From: Atrina japonica
Lineage: Eukaryota > Mollusca > Bivalvia > Pterioida > Pinnidae
Direction: 5' to 3'
DNA length: 64,000 bases
NCBI GenBank assembly: GCA_030159075.1
Contig: BROG01000241.1
Span: 124,001-188,000 of the forward strand
The translations under genes and the position numbers were made by a program. The notes below the pieces were generated by a model. The model saw only the letters and a program-made list of their open reading frames with translations. It made no database searches and had not been told where the DNA came from. The stretch's first letter is position 1, and each line of letters opens with the position of its first letter. Shown piece after piece: positions 47,621 through 58,684 of this stretch.

Positions 47621-47689
47621 AAAATGTCTGATTCTGGTTTATAAAAAAAAAATTTATTTATTTTACAACATTTAACAAACAAGTTTATC

Positions 47690-47915
47690 AACTTATTTTA
47701 ACGTCTCTTGTTGGCACTGATTTTGGCTTGAAAGTCTCTTACTGTGGAGGGAAACTGGGGTCTCCAGAGGAAACCCACATGCTCAAGTTGGTGGCCACCA
47801 TACCGTCTCATAATACTACCCTGTCCAATCTTTGGATTGACCCTGGATCACATTGGTGAGCGGGGGTGGGGTGGGGGGTGGGTGCTCTAACCACTACGCT
47901 ACTTGGACTGGTTTA
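47690..47915 (-). mobile_element. tRNA-derived SINE, family 4, reverse orientation
   Basis: On the minus strand it starts AAGTAGCGTAGTGGTTAGAG, a good A-box match, and a B-box-like GGGTCAATCCAAAGATTGG follows. The body includes GGTATGGTGGCCACCAACTT, GAGCATGTGGGTTTCCTCTG and CCAGTTTCCCTCCACAGTAA. A G-run separates the A and B boxes. Confidence 0.75.
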
Positions 47916-48146
47916 TTGGAGCGGGAGCAAGGTTTGAAGTGCATAGGACTTGCATCACTTTGGCATACCACTAAATATTTGTCAATATAAACATGTACAA
48001 TATAAAAATATTAGGTCTGACTTTGAAAAGATTCTAACCTAAAACACTAAACCTGCTAGGTCATTGCTCCACAAAAGCCAATGCTCTGTAAACTTAATGA
48101 CTTTTGAATTGTAATAGAATGGTAAAAGTACAGGTATAGAGGGTGC

Positions 48147-48239
48147 ATATCTCATCATCCCCTGAAAAACAAATGACTCTTCTGTACGCCAATGACTTAA
48201 GCCAGTCCAAATGTGACTCTTTAGGGGTGAACGAGATAT
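48147..48239 (+). mobile_element. Family S MITE
   Basis: Inverted ends ATATCTCATCATCCCCTGAA and TTAGGGGTGAACGAGATAT. Between them are GACTCTTCTGTACGCCAATG and TTAAGCCAGTCCAAATGTGA. One of the clearest copies. Confidence 0.85.
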
Positions 48240-51200
48240 TCATATTTCATACAACTCCCTACTAAAGCTTTTAGAGATACACGGTAGTCTAATATGTCGG
48301 GTAAACTACCTTTATTTTAAATGTAAATCTCTTACTTTTGAAAGTTAATATTTGATCTGGATAATCAATGTTAGAGGTGTCATTTCTCCGTCAGATGAAA
48401 ATTAATATCGTTTTTATTTTGACAGTCTAACACATAGTCGCAAGTATTTGAATGTATACAAATTGAAATACAACTTGTTATAAATCACTTTTTTTCAGCA
48501 ATGCATTACAAATTTTAAATATTCTGCAAGTAAATTGTGTTTAATATAGGTGTCTCTAGCTCAGGTAATTCTGGTCGTTGAGTTCTGAGTTCACATTTGC
48601 GACAAGTAAGTGAAAAGAATTTATTTTAGTGATAATAATACAGAGTGTTTAAACAGAGGAAAACATCTTAGAGGCATTAAGAATTTCGTATCCACCTTTG
48701 ACTTAAAGATTATTTAAAACCTTGGAGAGAAAATTGAAAAGTCAACAAAAAACTGATAAACCGTGTTCAAATACCCCCTCTGTGGGCATTACTGCTGGTC
48801 TCAAAGAACAACGCAAACCTCAAGTGGTAATCTGAAGCTTTATCTGTAGCACAGAGCATCATTTTATATGATCAATCATGAATTATTGAACTTTGATTAC
48901 AGACAATAAAAACATCATAGAAGGATGTAAAAATGATTGATTGTAAGAACTGATGAGCAAGATATTGAATAGTTTTTATTTCCATTTTGTGTACATTCTG
49001 ACATATTAAAAGCAAAATACGCGCTTCAATTTTCATGCAAAACAGACAAAAAGTCACAAAAAAACACAGCAACACCTTGAATGAAATGAAACAAATAAAC
49101 AAAAATGAACGAACACAAAGTCTCAGTTAATTTCACAACCAGATTTTTTTCTCGGCCATTAAAAACCATCCAACATCATACAACGAAGTGAAAAATTGTT
49201 GTTTGTGGCAAGAAAATACCAATGAAAGAAACATAGCAACTGACAATGAATTTTAAAATGAATATCAATTAAAGATCAGAAGCTAATGTAATAACAAATT
49301 CCCTAGATTAAAAATCATCAATAGAATGACGTCTATGAACTTTTTAATATGCCTAGTTATAGTCGTACTTGATTTAGCCTGAATGACTAACTCAGACTAC
49401 AATTTTTAGATATAATTGTACACCAAAAAACAAAAAGAGAAATCTAGGATAACTGTATACTTTGAGATTTTCAAGCTCATTTAATTTGTGCCATTTTCGT
49501 CCTTAGATGATAGGAAACATTTAGAGTGAACAATACATGTCATCCATTAGTCTATGGTGATTATTGGCGAATTTAAGACATGGTAAATATATTTTATGTC
49601 GTAAAAGGGCAAAAAAAAATAATAAAAAACCAGGGCTAAAATTTCTTTGTAAATAATATATGGAACACTTCTAATATTTTTAGATAAGACTGTAACTAAA
49701 TGCCAGAAAACACCATTCCTAAATAATTTCTTCATGTTTTCACTAGATGGTTTGTACTGATGATTTGCCCTCAAGCTAGTAAATTTTGATTGCAACTAAT
49801 TAAATGAAAACAAATATTTCACAAATCATGTTGATTAGTTTTTGATGATCAAAGTTTAAGTTTTTACAAAACAGATATTAAAAATTTATTTCAAATAAAC
49901 ATTCAAAAATTTATTACAAAACAGATATTAGTTACAAAAAGTTTTTAAAAAATTAAAACCAAAAAAATTAAATCGATACTCAAACTATACCACAATACAG
50001 AAATTGAATTTAGTCAATCCATAGAAGCAGACGACATCTTTACTTCAGATTTTGTTGAAGTCTTAATTATTTTTTATCAGATTTCTTTAGAAACATTGTT
50101 TTATTGGCTGCAAAAATAAAACTAATTGTTTGAACTATGAAGAGAAAGTTTCTTGTTGTGTTCAATAAAATGTGACCTTTTTGTAGATGTCAGGAGTAAT
50201 TTTTGGAAAAACAGAATCATTTATTTATATAAGTACAAAACTGGTTGATTTTACAAACATGATTTGACACTGTAGTCATGGATTATGTAATAAAATAGAA
50301 GATACATACATTTTACGATTAGTTTTTCCTTGTTGACATCAATTATTAACAAGCCACATGTACAATGTATATAACATACTCCTTTGTAAATGTCTCCTGA
50401 ATTCACTGATATAGGGGTAACAGAATGCTAGGGGTGTATATTTCCCACCACAAAACCAACAAAATAACTGCAGCATGCATTTGTAAGGGGAAAGTGTATC
50501 AACCATTTTTTAAAGTATTATGCCGACTTCCTGCACAAAATTTAGTTTTCATGCAGTTTAAAAAAATGTTGCGAGACAAACTAGGTATAAAAATTGTAGT
50601 TTGAAAACTAGTGTCATTAACCATACAAATGTATTTGCAAGAATCCTTAGTATAGGTCTAAAATTCTGGAACTTTGTCTATGACTATTAATATTTCATAT
50701 GCTTAAAATCTTCACACGGTATAATCAGCATCTAATTGTTTACTGCTTGTCTTGTTTTTTCACTCATTCAGGCATTTTCCTTCCTCCTAAATCTGGATCC
50801 AGTGTCAAAACATTTGTGAAAATTAAAATTTTAACTAAAATAGAAAAACTTAAATTGAGACATTTGTTTAAAAATACTTTATTCTTTATTTTGAAATTCC
50901 AAATTAGGAATTTATGTTTATATTTTGGAAAAGTACAAGCCATTTTTGCATTGGGAATACATCCTGTAACTGGACCCAAAATGTTTTAGGAAAACCTCGT
51001 TATTGTATATGGAGATACATTCAGCTTCAAGTGAGGTGCCACAAATTTTGACCTGTGTTTTGGACTTTTCACAATATATGCTTTCCATGTAAAGTGTCTG
51101 TCACAACAGGCTATGCATGTTTCTACAGGGGGTCTGTGGGCAATTTTGTTGAAAATTGTGCATTGGCATGCAAGGACATTGTACTATTTTTCGAGACCGT

Positions 51201-51600
51201 AGGTTGCCTTTAAGCATTAAAGATGACTGTTAGATGTGCACAACACTGTTACGGTCTTACAATTCACTACTTAACCCTTCTCAATTGTTCTTGAGTTGTA
51301 CGATCTGGCACAGCAATAGCAGAGCATGTACGATCTCCAAACACTCCTGACTAGTTGTGACTGAGCCTTGACTACAGTCATTTTAACATTAGATGACAAA
51401 ACATTACTGATTACCAGAATAAGATGACAAGAAACAATCAGTTACCATGACTATATAACGTTTGTGGTAGGTGTCTGTATCAATTTGTCGTACAAAGTTA
51501 CAGGACCCAGTTAAAGTGATAAGGTCCATGTGATGAAGGTTCTTTGACATACCACCTCTGCCATAACATGGTACCCTAGTGTAATGTATCACCCCAAAGA
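48240..51600. other. Long stretch without recognisable genes
   Basis: Very AT-rich. A weak tRNA-like TCTCTAGCTCAGGTAATTCT lies at about 48552 without a matching B box. ACAAATTTTGACCTGTGTTT near 51042 is a reversed SINE-tail fragment. Short frames (48872-49102 -, 49547-49795 -, 50699-50989 +) have no recognised domains. Confidence 0.45.
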
Positions 51601-51604
51601 TATA

Positions 51605-51775
51605 CTTGCCGAGACTCTATTTTTGATGTAAAATTTTGATAATTTCTTCAAGAAAAATGCATATCTCTCCCATGAAAAATTAAAATTTTCCGATTAACTC
51701 TTACTAAAATTTTGAGTCTCCCTCATGAGATTGAAAAATTTTCCCCACAAAATTTGTTCAAGGTTGACAAGTCTG
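51605..51775 (+). repeat. Dispersed repeat, copy 2 of 2
   Basis: CTTGCCGAGACTCTATTTTT, TTTTGATAATTTCTTCAAGA, GAGTCTCCCTCATGAGATTG, TTTTCCCCACAAAATTTG, CAAGGTTGACAAGTCTG, in the same order as 37140-37335. Confidence 0.75.
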
Positions 51776-51814
51776 CAAAGACTACTGTAAGTGCTGGTCA
51801 CAATCATTTCTAAA

Positions 51815-51895
51815 AAAAAAGTCTTAGGAAATGAACCCAAGACCATCCATTTGTGAGACAAAGCTCTCTTTATGGACTGAAACAGTGTGAACAGT
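51815..51895 (-). repeat. Possible tRNA-related fragment
   Basis: The minus strand has GGTCTTGGGTTCATTTCC, B-box-like, preceded by AGAGAGCTTTGTCTCACAAA. The A box is degenerate and no SINE body follows. Confidence 0.3.
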
Positions 51896-51915
51896 ATCTC
51901 TATATAACAGTGTTG

Positions 51916-52097
51916 TACAGTGGAACCTAGCTTGAAAGACCACGTTCATGAAAGACCAACTGTCTTATAAGATCAGATTCTGAAAACCAATCCATTAAAT
52001 AATCTTGTAAATAAAATCTCTTATGAGAGGGCACCTGTCTTGAAAGACCATATTCCAGTGGCATATGGGGTGGTTTCTCAAGACAGGGTCCACTGTA
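51916..52097 (+). mobile_element. Family L MITE, complete
   Basis: 182 bp, from TACAGTGGAACCTAGCTTGA to CAAGACAGGGTCCACTGTA, with terminal inverted repeats of about 27 bp (a few mismatches) and TA at both ends. Internally: TTCATGAAAGACCAACTGTC, AACCAATCCATTAAATAA, AAATAAAATCTCTTATGAGA, GACCATATTCCAGTGGCATA. It serves as a reference copy. Confidence 0.88.
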
Positions 52098-53550
52098 TTA
52101 TACATTGCTTTTTCATGTTTTAATATAAAGGATGCAAAAATGCATGTATGATGAATGTATACTCACTTATTCAAAAGGTAAATAAGCAAGGAAAATTTTG
52201 ATAAGTACTTTCTTGCATGGCATGACCTAATTTTCTGGTAAGTCAATTTTATGCAAAAAAGAAATAAATGAAATAAACCAGACATTTACCTGTATTTGAT
52301 ATATTGTCAACTATTATGTTGAAATCAATGTAAATGAGATTTAATCTCATTTAATCAGGATATCCTGGATATGCCTGCATCAACAAGCAGTCAGTAAAAA
52401 TGCTGATTATTATGTTTATGTCATACAGGAAAGTCATTTTAAAGTTTCAATACAGTCATAAAACTAATGCATATATGTAGCTTAGAGGCAATTGAACTTT
52501 GATTTTAACTTAATCTGCCAAAGTGTTTAAAATATTTATTGTTTCAACAAAATCAAAATCAAATAGAATAAAGCAGGATCTATACGAATGAGGGGAAGGT
52601 AACATTAATTTGCATATAGGATAATCTTTGCTGCCCTGAGGAGAACAAATTGAGTAGGCTATCATTACAGGAGAAGAATTGTTGATTTTCAGGTTGAGTG
52701 ACAAGCAATGTGTATATACCTAACAAGTAGCAAATATTTAATCAAACATCACTCTACTTAACATGTAATCATTAGCAATACCATACAATCGGTCAATAGC
52801 GGTCTGATAAGTAATAGGTTTGTATGTGTTTGAAACTAATCGCTAATCAGAGTCATTTTCAACATTGCCTGATTAAGCCTTATATAACCACCATTGGTGC
52901 CTTATTATAGATTCCAACACTTGGACTTTTATAGATTACAGGTTTAAAATATCTTATTTACACTTACTGGCTTAAGGGACAAATTGTTTGCTTTGATTAA
53001 GATTATGGCCACATGAGCACCAAATTGTTATTTCCCTCGAAGCTGTGTAAACAAATAACTGTGACAAAAACAACATGAATGTGTTGAACTATAGCATGAA
53101 ATGATTTGGACTACCAGTTTTGTACAGCCAGGAATGAAGTGTTCATCTGTAGACAATATAAAAACCAGATTTGTCAAATCTTGTAGTGTTTGGGTAAAAG
53201 GGAATTAGTATGTGTATAAAGCTAAACACAAGGTAAAGAGGTCCTTAAAAGTCAACAGCTACTTTTAAATAGCTTTAAAGTTATAGGACACGTTACAAGT
53301 TTACTGTAAGAGGAACATTCTAAATATGTTTGGTTTCTGGTGGTTTAATTCAACCCTTTTAACCCCATAAACAATAATAAACTAATTTAGAATAACAGAA
53401 AAGACCATACCATTTAGATACTCTGGGATCAACAGGTTAGTTATTTTTATGGTATGGAGTCGTAACAGGCTAAAGGGTGAGATATCACAAATTTTGATCG
53501 ATGATATGGACTACATCAAATCAACAATTTGAATTTATGGAATTTTAAAA
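52098..53550. other. No gene seen
   Basis: AT-rich, with a small palindrome ATGAGATTTAATCTCAT near 52335. No recognised element or exon. Confidence 0.45.
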
Positions 53551-53554
53551 TTTT

Positions 53555-53695
53555 GAACAGTGTTTCATGCCACACTCAACAAATTTTCAGTTATATGGTG
53601 CAAGTCAGTTTCTAATGGCAGGGGAGAGAACCTGGTTACATGTACCTGGGAAGAGACCACCGACCTTCCCCAAGTAAAGCAATCAACGAAGGTTC
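53555..53695 (-). mobile_element. tRNA-derived SINE, family 2, 5'-truncated
   Basis: Only the tail half is present: TTTCATGCCACACTCAACAA, ATGGTGCAAGTCAGTTTCTA, GGGGAGAGAACCTGGTTACA, CCTGGGAAGAGACCACCGAC. The tRNA-like head is absent, as expected of incomplete reverse transcription. Confidence 0.8.
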
Positions 53696-53749
53696 TTAAA
53701 GGGGGATATTATCTACATAAGCCACCTGTTCTGTCTCATTATAAAGAAA

Positions 53750-54300
53750 ACCACTTTTGGTGGTCTAGTTGTAGAGTGCTCAACTCACAAGCAGAAGGTC
53801 CAGGGTGGATTCCCAGTGTAGTAGCCAATTATTTCCCCGTCTGAAAGTTTTCCTGGGGGAAAAACTGGCTAGCCAATTCTTTTCCACCTTAGTTGAAAGT
53901 TTCAACAGGGGAAAAAAATGGCTAGTCAGTTTTTTCCCAGGGAAAGAATTGGCTAGCCAGTCTTTTCCCCTGCAGATAGACTTGGCTGCTACATCGGTAC
54001 TTGGTCATAGTGGCTATTACTTTTTTATGTGACTTACAGAGTGAAAGTGAACATCACAGGTGTTTTGGATGAGACTTAAAACTAAGGTCCATGGTCATGG
54101 CAGGCACAACATGTTAAAGAACTAATGTAGTGTAGGCCACATTAAACATGTAAAGAGATAAATACATATATAAATACCAACATGTATCAATTCAGGTATA
54201 CAGGCACCTCACTGCATTGGCGCCTGTCCATAGCAAAGGTAAAAATGTTAGACATCGCCATGTAAATGAAAAATTCTTGGTGGAATGTAAAACAATAATA
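53750..54300 (+). mobile_element. Composite tRNA-headed SINE-like element, family 3
   Basis: The head TTGGTGGTCTAGTTGTAGAG (A-box region) and CCAGGGTGGATTCCC (B-box region) is tRNA-like. It is followed by an inverted-repeat segment (53864-53961). The later body includes GGTGTTTTGGATGAGACTTA and ACATGTTAAAGAACTAATGT, and the tail GAAAAATTCTTGGTGGAATG ends in AATAATAAAAC. At about 550 bp it is long for a SINE, so part may be an insertion. Confidence 0.65.
53864..53961. repeat. Inverted repeat with ~21-bp arms
   Basis: Left arm ACTGGCTAGCCAATTCTTTT-CC (53864-53885) and right arm GGAAAGAATTGGCTAGCCAG-T (53941-53961) are complementary with one single-base gap. Partial GGCTAG and GGGGAAAA copies lie in the loop. 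Confidence 0.88.
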
Positions 54301-54659
54301 AAACAAAACTCATTAAAAAAATACTTAACCTTTTCTTTAAAACCTTGGCACAGAAAATGTCCATAATGGTGGACCTAACTTTCATTTGCATAGGATGTCT
54401 TCAAATGAATCAAAAAAAATGTTGGCATGTCTAAAATTAAAATTATCTTAATAAAAAAAGCAAAACAAATGATGATGGCTGCTCTGAGTGACCTAGTGGT
54501 GGAACAAGAATATCTTGCAAAGGATGTCAATGGTGTGATTCTAACAAAGAAACTTAGCATTTCGTACTTAGCACATTGCAAAAAAAAAAATAAGAGCAAA
54601 AGTCACAGGTTAAAAAGGCTTGGAACCTTTTATGCTACTGATGTATTATAAAACTTTTG

Positions 54660-54905
54660 TAGAGGGAGGGACTCTGTGGTCGAGTGGTTTGAGAAGTCTC
54701 TCACTTTTGGTTGGCGCAGGTTCAAATTCCGCTGGAACCTAAACTGTGTTTTGTGAGAAAGTTTGTCAATTTACTTGCTGAAGGTTCTGTATTCTTTTCC
54801 TGGGTACATTGTAATCAGAGTCACTCCTCTGTCTTTCAAAACTGGCCATCACAATATAACTGAAAATTGTTGAGTCTGGAGTAAAACACTGTCCAAAATT
54901 CAAAC
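54660..54905 (+). mobile_element. tRNA-derived SINE, family 2, best pol III head
   Basis: CTCTGTGGTCGAGTGGTTTG and GCAGGTTCAAATTCCGCTG are close matches to tRNA A and B boxes of a Leu/Ser type. The body and tail (GAGAAAGTTTGTCAATTTAC, CTGGGTACATTGTAATCAG, ACAATATAACTGAAAATTGT, TGAGTCTGGAGTAAAACACT) match other copies. Confidence 0.9.
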
Positions 54906-55102
54906 TCACATTCCTAGCATCAGATTAGCTGAAGTTGAGTTTTCTGCTAGACAACCCAGAGCAAAATCCTCTCTTATTTGTGTTTACTTGAGTGGAATTT
55001 AACATCCAATCAAGAATGTTTTACTTTAGGGTATACGGCATCTATAGGTGAAGTCTTACAAATTTTGACCTACAAGTATGTCATTGACTACTGTCACTAC
55101 AT

Positions 55103-55187
55103 AACTCATCAACCCCTGAAAACAATGGACTCTCTATATATCAAAGATTTAGACCAATCCAAATGTGTCTTTAGGGGTGAATGAGTT
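55103..55187 (+). mobile_element. Family S MITE
   Basis: Inverted ends AACTCATCAACCCCTGAAAA and TCTTTAGGGGTGAATGAGTT. The centre has AATGGACTCTCTATATATCA and TTTAGACCAATCCAAATGTG. Confidence 0.85.
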
Positions 55188-55246
55188 TACATACAATGCA
55201 TACCTTGATACAGAATGAGTTTACATACAATGCATACCTTGATACA
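55179..55246. repeat. 34-bp tandem duplication at MITE right end
   Basis: GAATGAGTTTACATACAATG, then CATACCTTGATACA, occurs at 55179 and again at 55213. The duplicated unit spans the right end of the family S copy and its flank. Confidence 0.93.
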
Positions 55247-55784
55247 GGATTTAAAGTTTTCATCTAAAAGGCCCAGAGCAAAGGTCTATATTTATGATAC
55301 TTAATCTTAAGATGATAATATCTTCTTTTAGGGTAAAAGTCTTGGCAGGATATAAGATGACATTACAATATTGGTTAGATATTCATAATTTCAAACCTGT
55401 TCTGAAGTAAAGGAGGCTTATAGCCATTATCCTTTTAACTGTATGTGCACAAGAATTTACGCATAAGAAAAAATGTATTGGTTGATGCTGATCCAAATGT
55501 AATTTCAAGAAATATCCATTATGTAAAACCGATTTGTAACATTGTAATCTTTTGAATGTGAACTTTACATTCTAATTCATCTTATCAAGTGTAAGGTGTG
55601 AAAAAGCAAGTAAAATACTTCTTAAGACTTTCTTCTATGACACACAGGAAGGTGACAAGAATAGGAAAGTTACGTAAGATGACAGGGATGACAAGAAACG
55701 TATTGTTTACTTTCAGAAAATTCTGAGTGGAAGGATCATACATCACTATTCACACAGTACACATGTACTCAGAAAATATTGTCA
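55247..55784. other. No gene seen
   Basis: AT-rich sequence without recognised features. Confidence 0.45.
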
Positions 55785-56017
55785 TGAAGAACCACCTTAA
55801 AATGAAACCAGTCATAAGAACCAGTTGAATGGTGTAAGGAACCACTGTCATTAAGAACCACCTAATGTTAGAAACCAGTCATAGGAACCACCTGATGTAA
55901 GAAACCATTGTCATGAAGGACCACCTGATATAAAAAACCACTGTCATTAAGAACCACCTGATGTAAGAAACCACTGTCATTAAGAACCACCTGATACCAA
56001 AGCCACTCATCAAAAAC
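55785..56017. repeat. 33-bp minisatellite, ~7 units, related to family L MITE
   Basis: The unit CCACTGTCATTAAGAACCAC with CTGATGTAAGAAA has variants of 30 and 33 bp. It aligns with the family L segment ACTGTCATGAAAGACCACCT and with the reverse complement of the 5.7 kb array. Confidence 0.9.
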
Positions 56018-56179
56018 CATCCATCTTGTCCAATCATACTCTTATGAATATCTAAAACTTTGAATCATGCGTTCCTTTTTTCCCTGTCTTGACACATGCA
56101 TATATAGATATTAAACCTCTCTGTTCTTTGTATCATGCATATATAATTACATACATGAAACTTATATATAACAACCTAC

Positions 56180-56310
56180 TTAGGGACACAAGAAAACCAG
56201 TCTTTATAGGCAGGTGATCTTTATATAGAGGTTGATTTGTACATAAGTGGCATTATGGGGACCAGGTGGTCTTTATACACAGGTAAAGCATGTTTTACTG
56301 TAAGTTAACC
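56180..56310. mobile_element. Inverted-repeat element related to the 61.5 kb copy
   Basis: AAGAAAACCAGTCTTTATAG, GCAGGTGATCTTTATATAGA, GGGGACCAGGTGGTCTTTAT, GCATGTTTTACTGTA. The blocks resemble GTAATCCTTACATACAGGTG and GGTTTAACTGTATA at 61.6 kb. Confidence 0.6.
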
Positions 56311-57293
56311 TCTCTGTACTTTGTGCTGATACATACAGTATATTTAAAAATTTCCATCAAATTTCCTACAATTTTAAATCGCATTTAATCTTTACAGAAT
56401 CAGCTACAAAATTTATATAATGAGGTGGGGGCCATCATTTGTGCAGAGATTACCATTGATTTGATTACCTATTACAGCTATCTCAAAATTATGTTCTTTT
56501 CACTGTAAATGATTATACCTAGAAAATGTATGTTAAACACATCCATATCCAGGGTGAAAGGTCATATTGTTGATGAACTTGATGCACTGGAAAATGATGT
56601 ACAACAAATTATTATTATATATTTACATAAATGTAAAGATTTTTGGCATTTTGCCATTTAATTTAAAAAAAAATCAAACAAAACTTAGTCACGAGTCATG
56701 TGTAAGGTATTTTATGAAAGAAGAAATTTGAAATTTTTGTGTCTGTTCCAAAGTAATTTAACTGAACGATGTACAGGGTTTTTCTCACCTATGTTGACCT
56801 GTTAAAGTTTTGTTGGCCATTGAGAAATACATCACAACCACCTTTAGGTGATATTCTATATCAAATTACAGAAGATTAATTTGATTTAACATTTCAATAG
56901 ACAGGACTTCCTATCTTTTTTGTGTCAGGTTTGTGAATCTTTAATCCAAGGTGTTCAGCCATACACACACAAAATAAAATTGACAAAAGATTTTAAACCT
57001 AATAAAAATCTACAATGTATATAAATGTAGCTACTACAATTATCAAATTCATTTTTTAAATGATGAAAGACTTTCAATTTAACAATTTCTTAAATATGAA
57101 TTAATGCATCCACTACAATTTTTCAATTAATATTTTTCAGATGATGTGAGATTTTAATCTTAACAAAATTTTAATTGAACATTACAAATAGAGTATTAGG
57201 TTTCTCTTCCATGTATAAAGCAACATATACATTGTAACATTATACTCAACAGAAAAATAATTTAAATCATTTAAAAATTGTACAAGTCAATGT
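56311..57293. other. No gene seen
   Basis: AT-rich. Two similar stretches near 57050-57090 and 57120-57160 (TCAATT/TTTTTCAGATGATG) hint at an old duplication. Confidence 0.4.
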
Positions 57294-57466
57294 TTGTTTG
57301 TTTATTGTTGTTTAACGTCCCACTCAAGAATATTTCACTCATATGGAGACGTCACCAAATGCCGGTGAAGGGCTTCAAATTTTTACCTATGCTCGGCACT
57401 TACGGCCATTGAGCAGCGAGGGTTCTTTAACGTGCCGACACCTACTGTGACACGGGACCTCCAGTT
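57294..57466 (-). mobile_element. tRNA-derived SINE, family 1, 5'-truncated, reverse orientation
   Basis: GTTTGTTTATTGTTGTTTAA, CGTCCCACTCAAGAATATTT, CACTCATATGGAGACGTCAC, TGCCGGTGAAGGGCTTCAAA, TAACGTGCCGACACCTACTG and GTGACACGGGACC are the reversed tail and body. The head with A and B boxes is missing. CpG sites remain intact, suggesting a younger copy than the two at 16.7 and 42.4 kb. Confidence 0.9.
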
Positions 57467-57558
57467 TTTTACAAGTCAATAACCACAAGGTATTTCTGTC
57501 ACTGTAGCTTTTCCATTGGCTGTATCTTATAGTTCTTAACTAATAAAAAATAATGCAG

Positions 57559-57749
57559 TACAGTGGAACCTGTTTGAATGTTGCATCATAAGACAGGTGG
57601 CCCCTCAAGACAGGTGGTCTCATAAGACAGGTGGTTCTTTAAAAGAGGTTTTCATTCCAGAGATATTTAACTGAGTCATTTTAAAAATGTGGTCTCAAAA
57701 GACAGGTGGTTTTTCATGACAGTGGTCTCTCATCACAGTTTCTACTGTA
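57559..57749 (-). mobile_element. Family L MITE, complete, reverse orientation
   Basis: It runs from TACAGTGGAACCTGTTTGAA to CACAGTTTCTACTGTA. An extra GACAGGTGGTCTCATAAGA-like block makes it slightly longer (191 bp). It contains GACAGGTGGTTTTTCATGAC and AGTGGTCTCTCATCA. Confidence 0.87.
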
Positions 57750-58684
57750 GTCTCACAATAGTATGCCTTAAGTATTACAAATATATGCTCTAATAGTGAT
57801 AGTACTGAAATAGTGATTTCCTCGATAGCAATACTATTGCAATAGATAAATTTAACCTCAATGGTCACCACTGCCTTTTTAGACACACCTTATAAATTAG
57901 ATGATAGGAAAACTCATCATGCCATCAAAAGAAAATTTGAATTCCGTTGCAAATCAAGCTTATTAACTAACATTTGTTTTTAGCAGATGCTATCTGATCA
58001 GGGAAGTGAAACAAGCATGGGTCTTGTATACTAATTGTCTGTGTCTAAGTGTCAGACACAGTCAAACATGTTTTGTAAAATCTAAGAATGTACATGATGA
58101 TGAAAAAAAAGATTTTAAAAAGAAGAATTCACTTCATGAAATTTGAACATTTTCATGTACGACCTTGTCAGATAGCTTCTTTCCTACCAGTTTTTAACAG
58201 TTGATAAAACCGACATGGTTCTTATTTCAGGACAGAAAGTGGTCTAACAACTCTTGTAATTTGATCAGTAATATTTCTACTGGTAGTTACTTATTCCATG
58301 ACTAATATTTACACATTAAGCTATGCAGATTTTAGTTAAGTAAGAATTAACAAAATTGTTTTCATTTCAGATGAATTAGTTTTCTTTGGTAAAATGTAAA
58401 ACAAAACCAGAGAGAAAATGGAAAGTTCTGAAGTTACACAAAGGTGCATTAGCAATTGTTTGAATTATTTTTCAGATAGATAAATGAGTTTATTCTTACA
58501 TGTATTTTGCCACTATATGTGGGTGTTAAAAGGAACAGAAGCTTAAATTTACGACTAGTTTCATCTTTATAATGGCAGTCATGGATCTGAATTCCCAAAA
58601 GATCAGAAACAGACTCTTATTGTAGGTAGCCATGATTACTTGGATAAACAAGTACTTTTATTGTTAATGAAAAGACTATTGGGA
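57750..58684. other. No gene seen
   Basis: AT-rich. GTGTCTAAGTGTCAGACAC near 58041 is a small inverted repeat. Otherwise unassigned. Confidence 0.45.
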
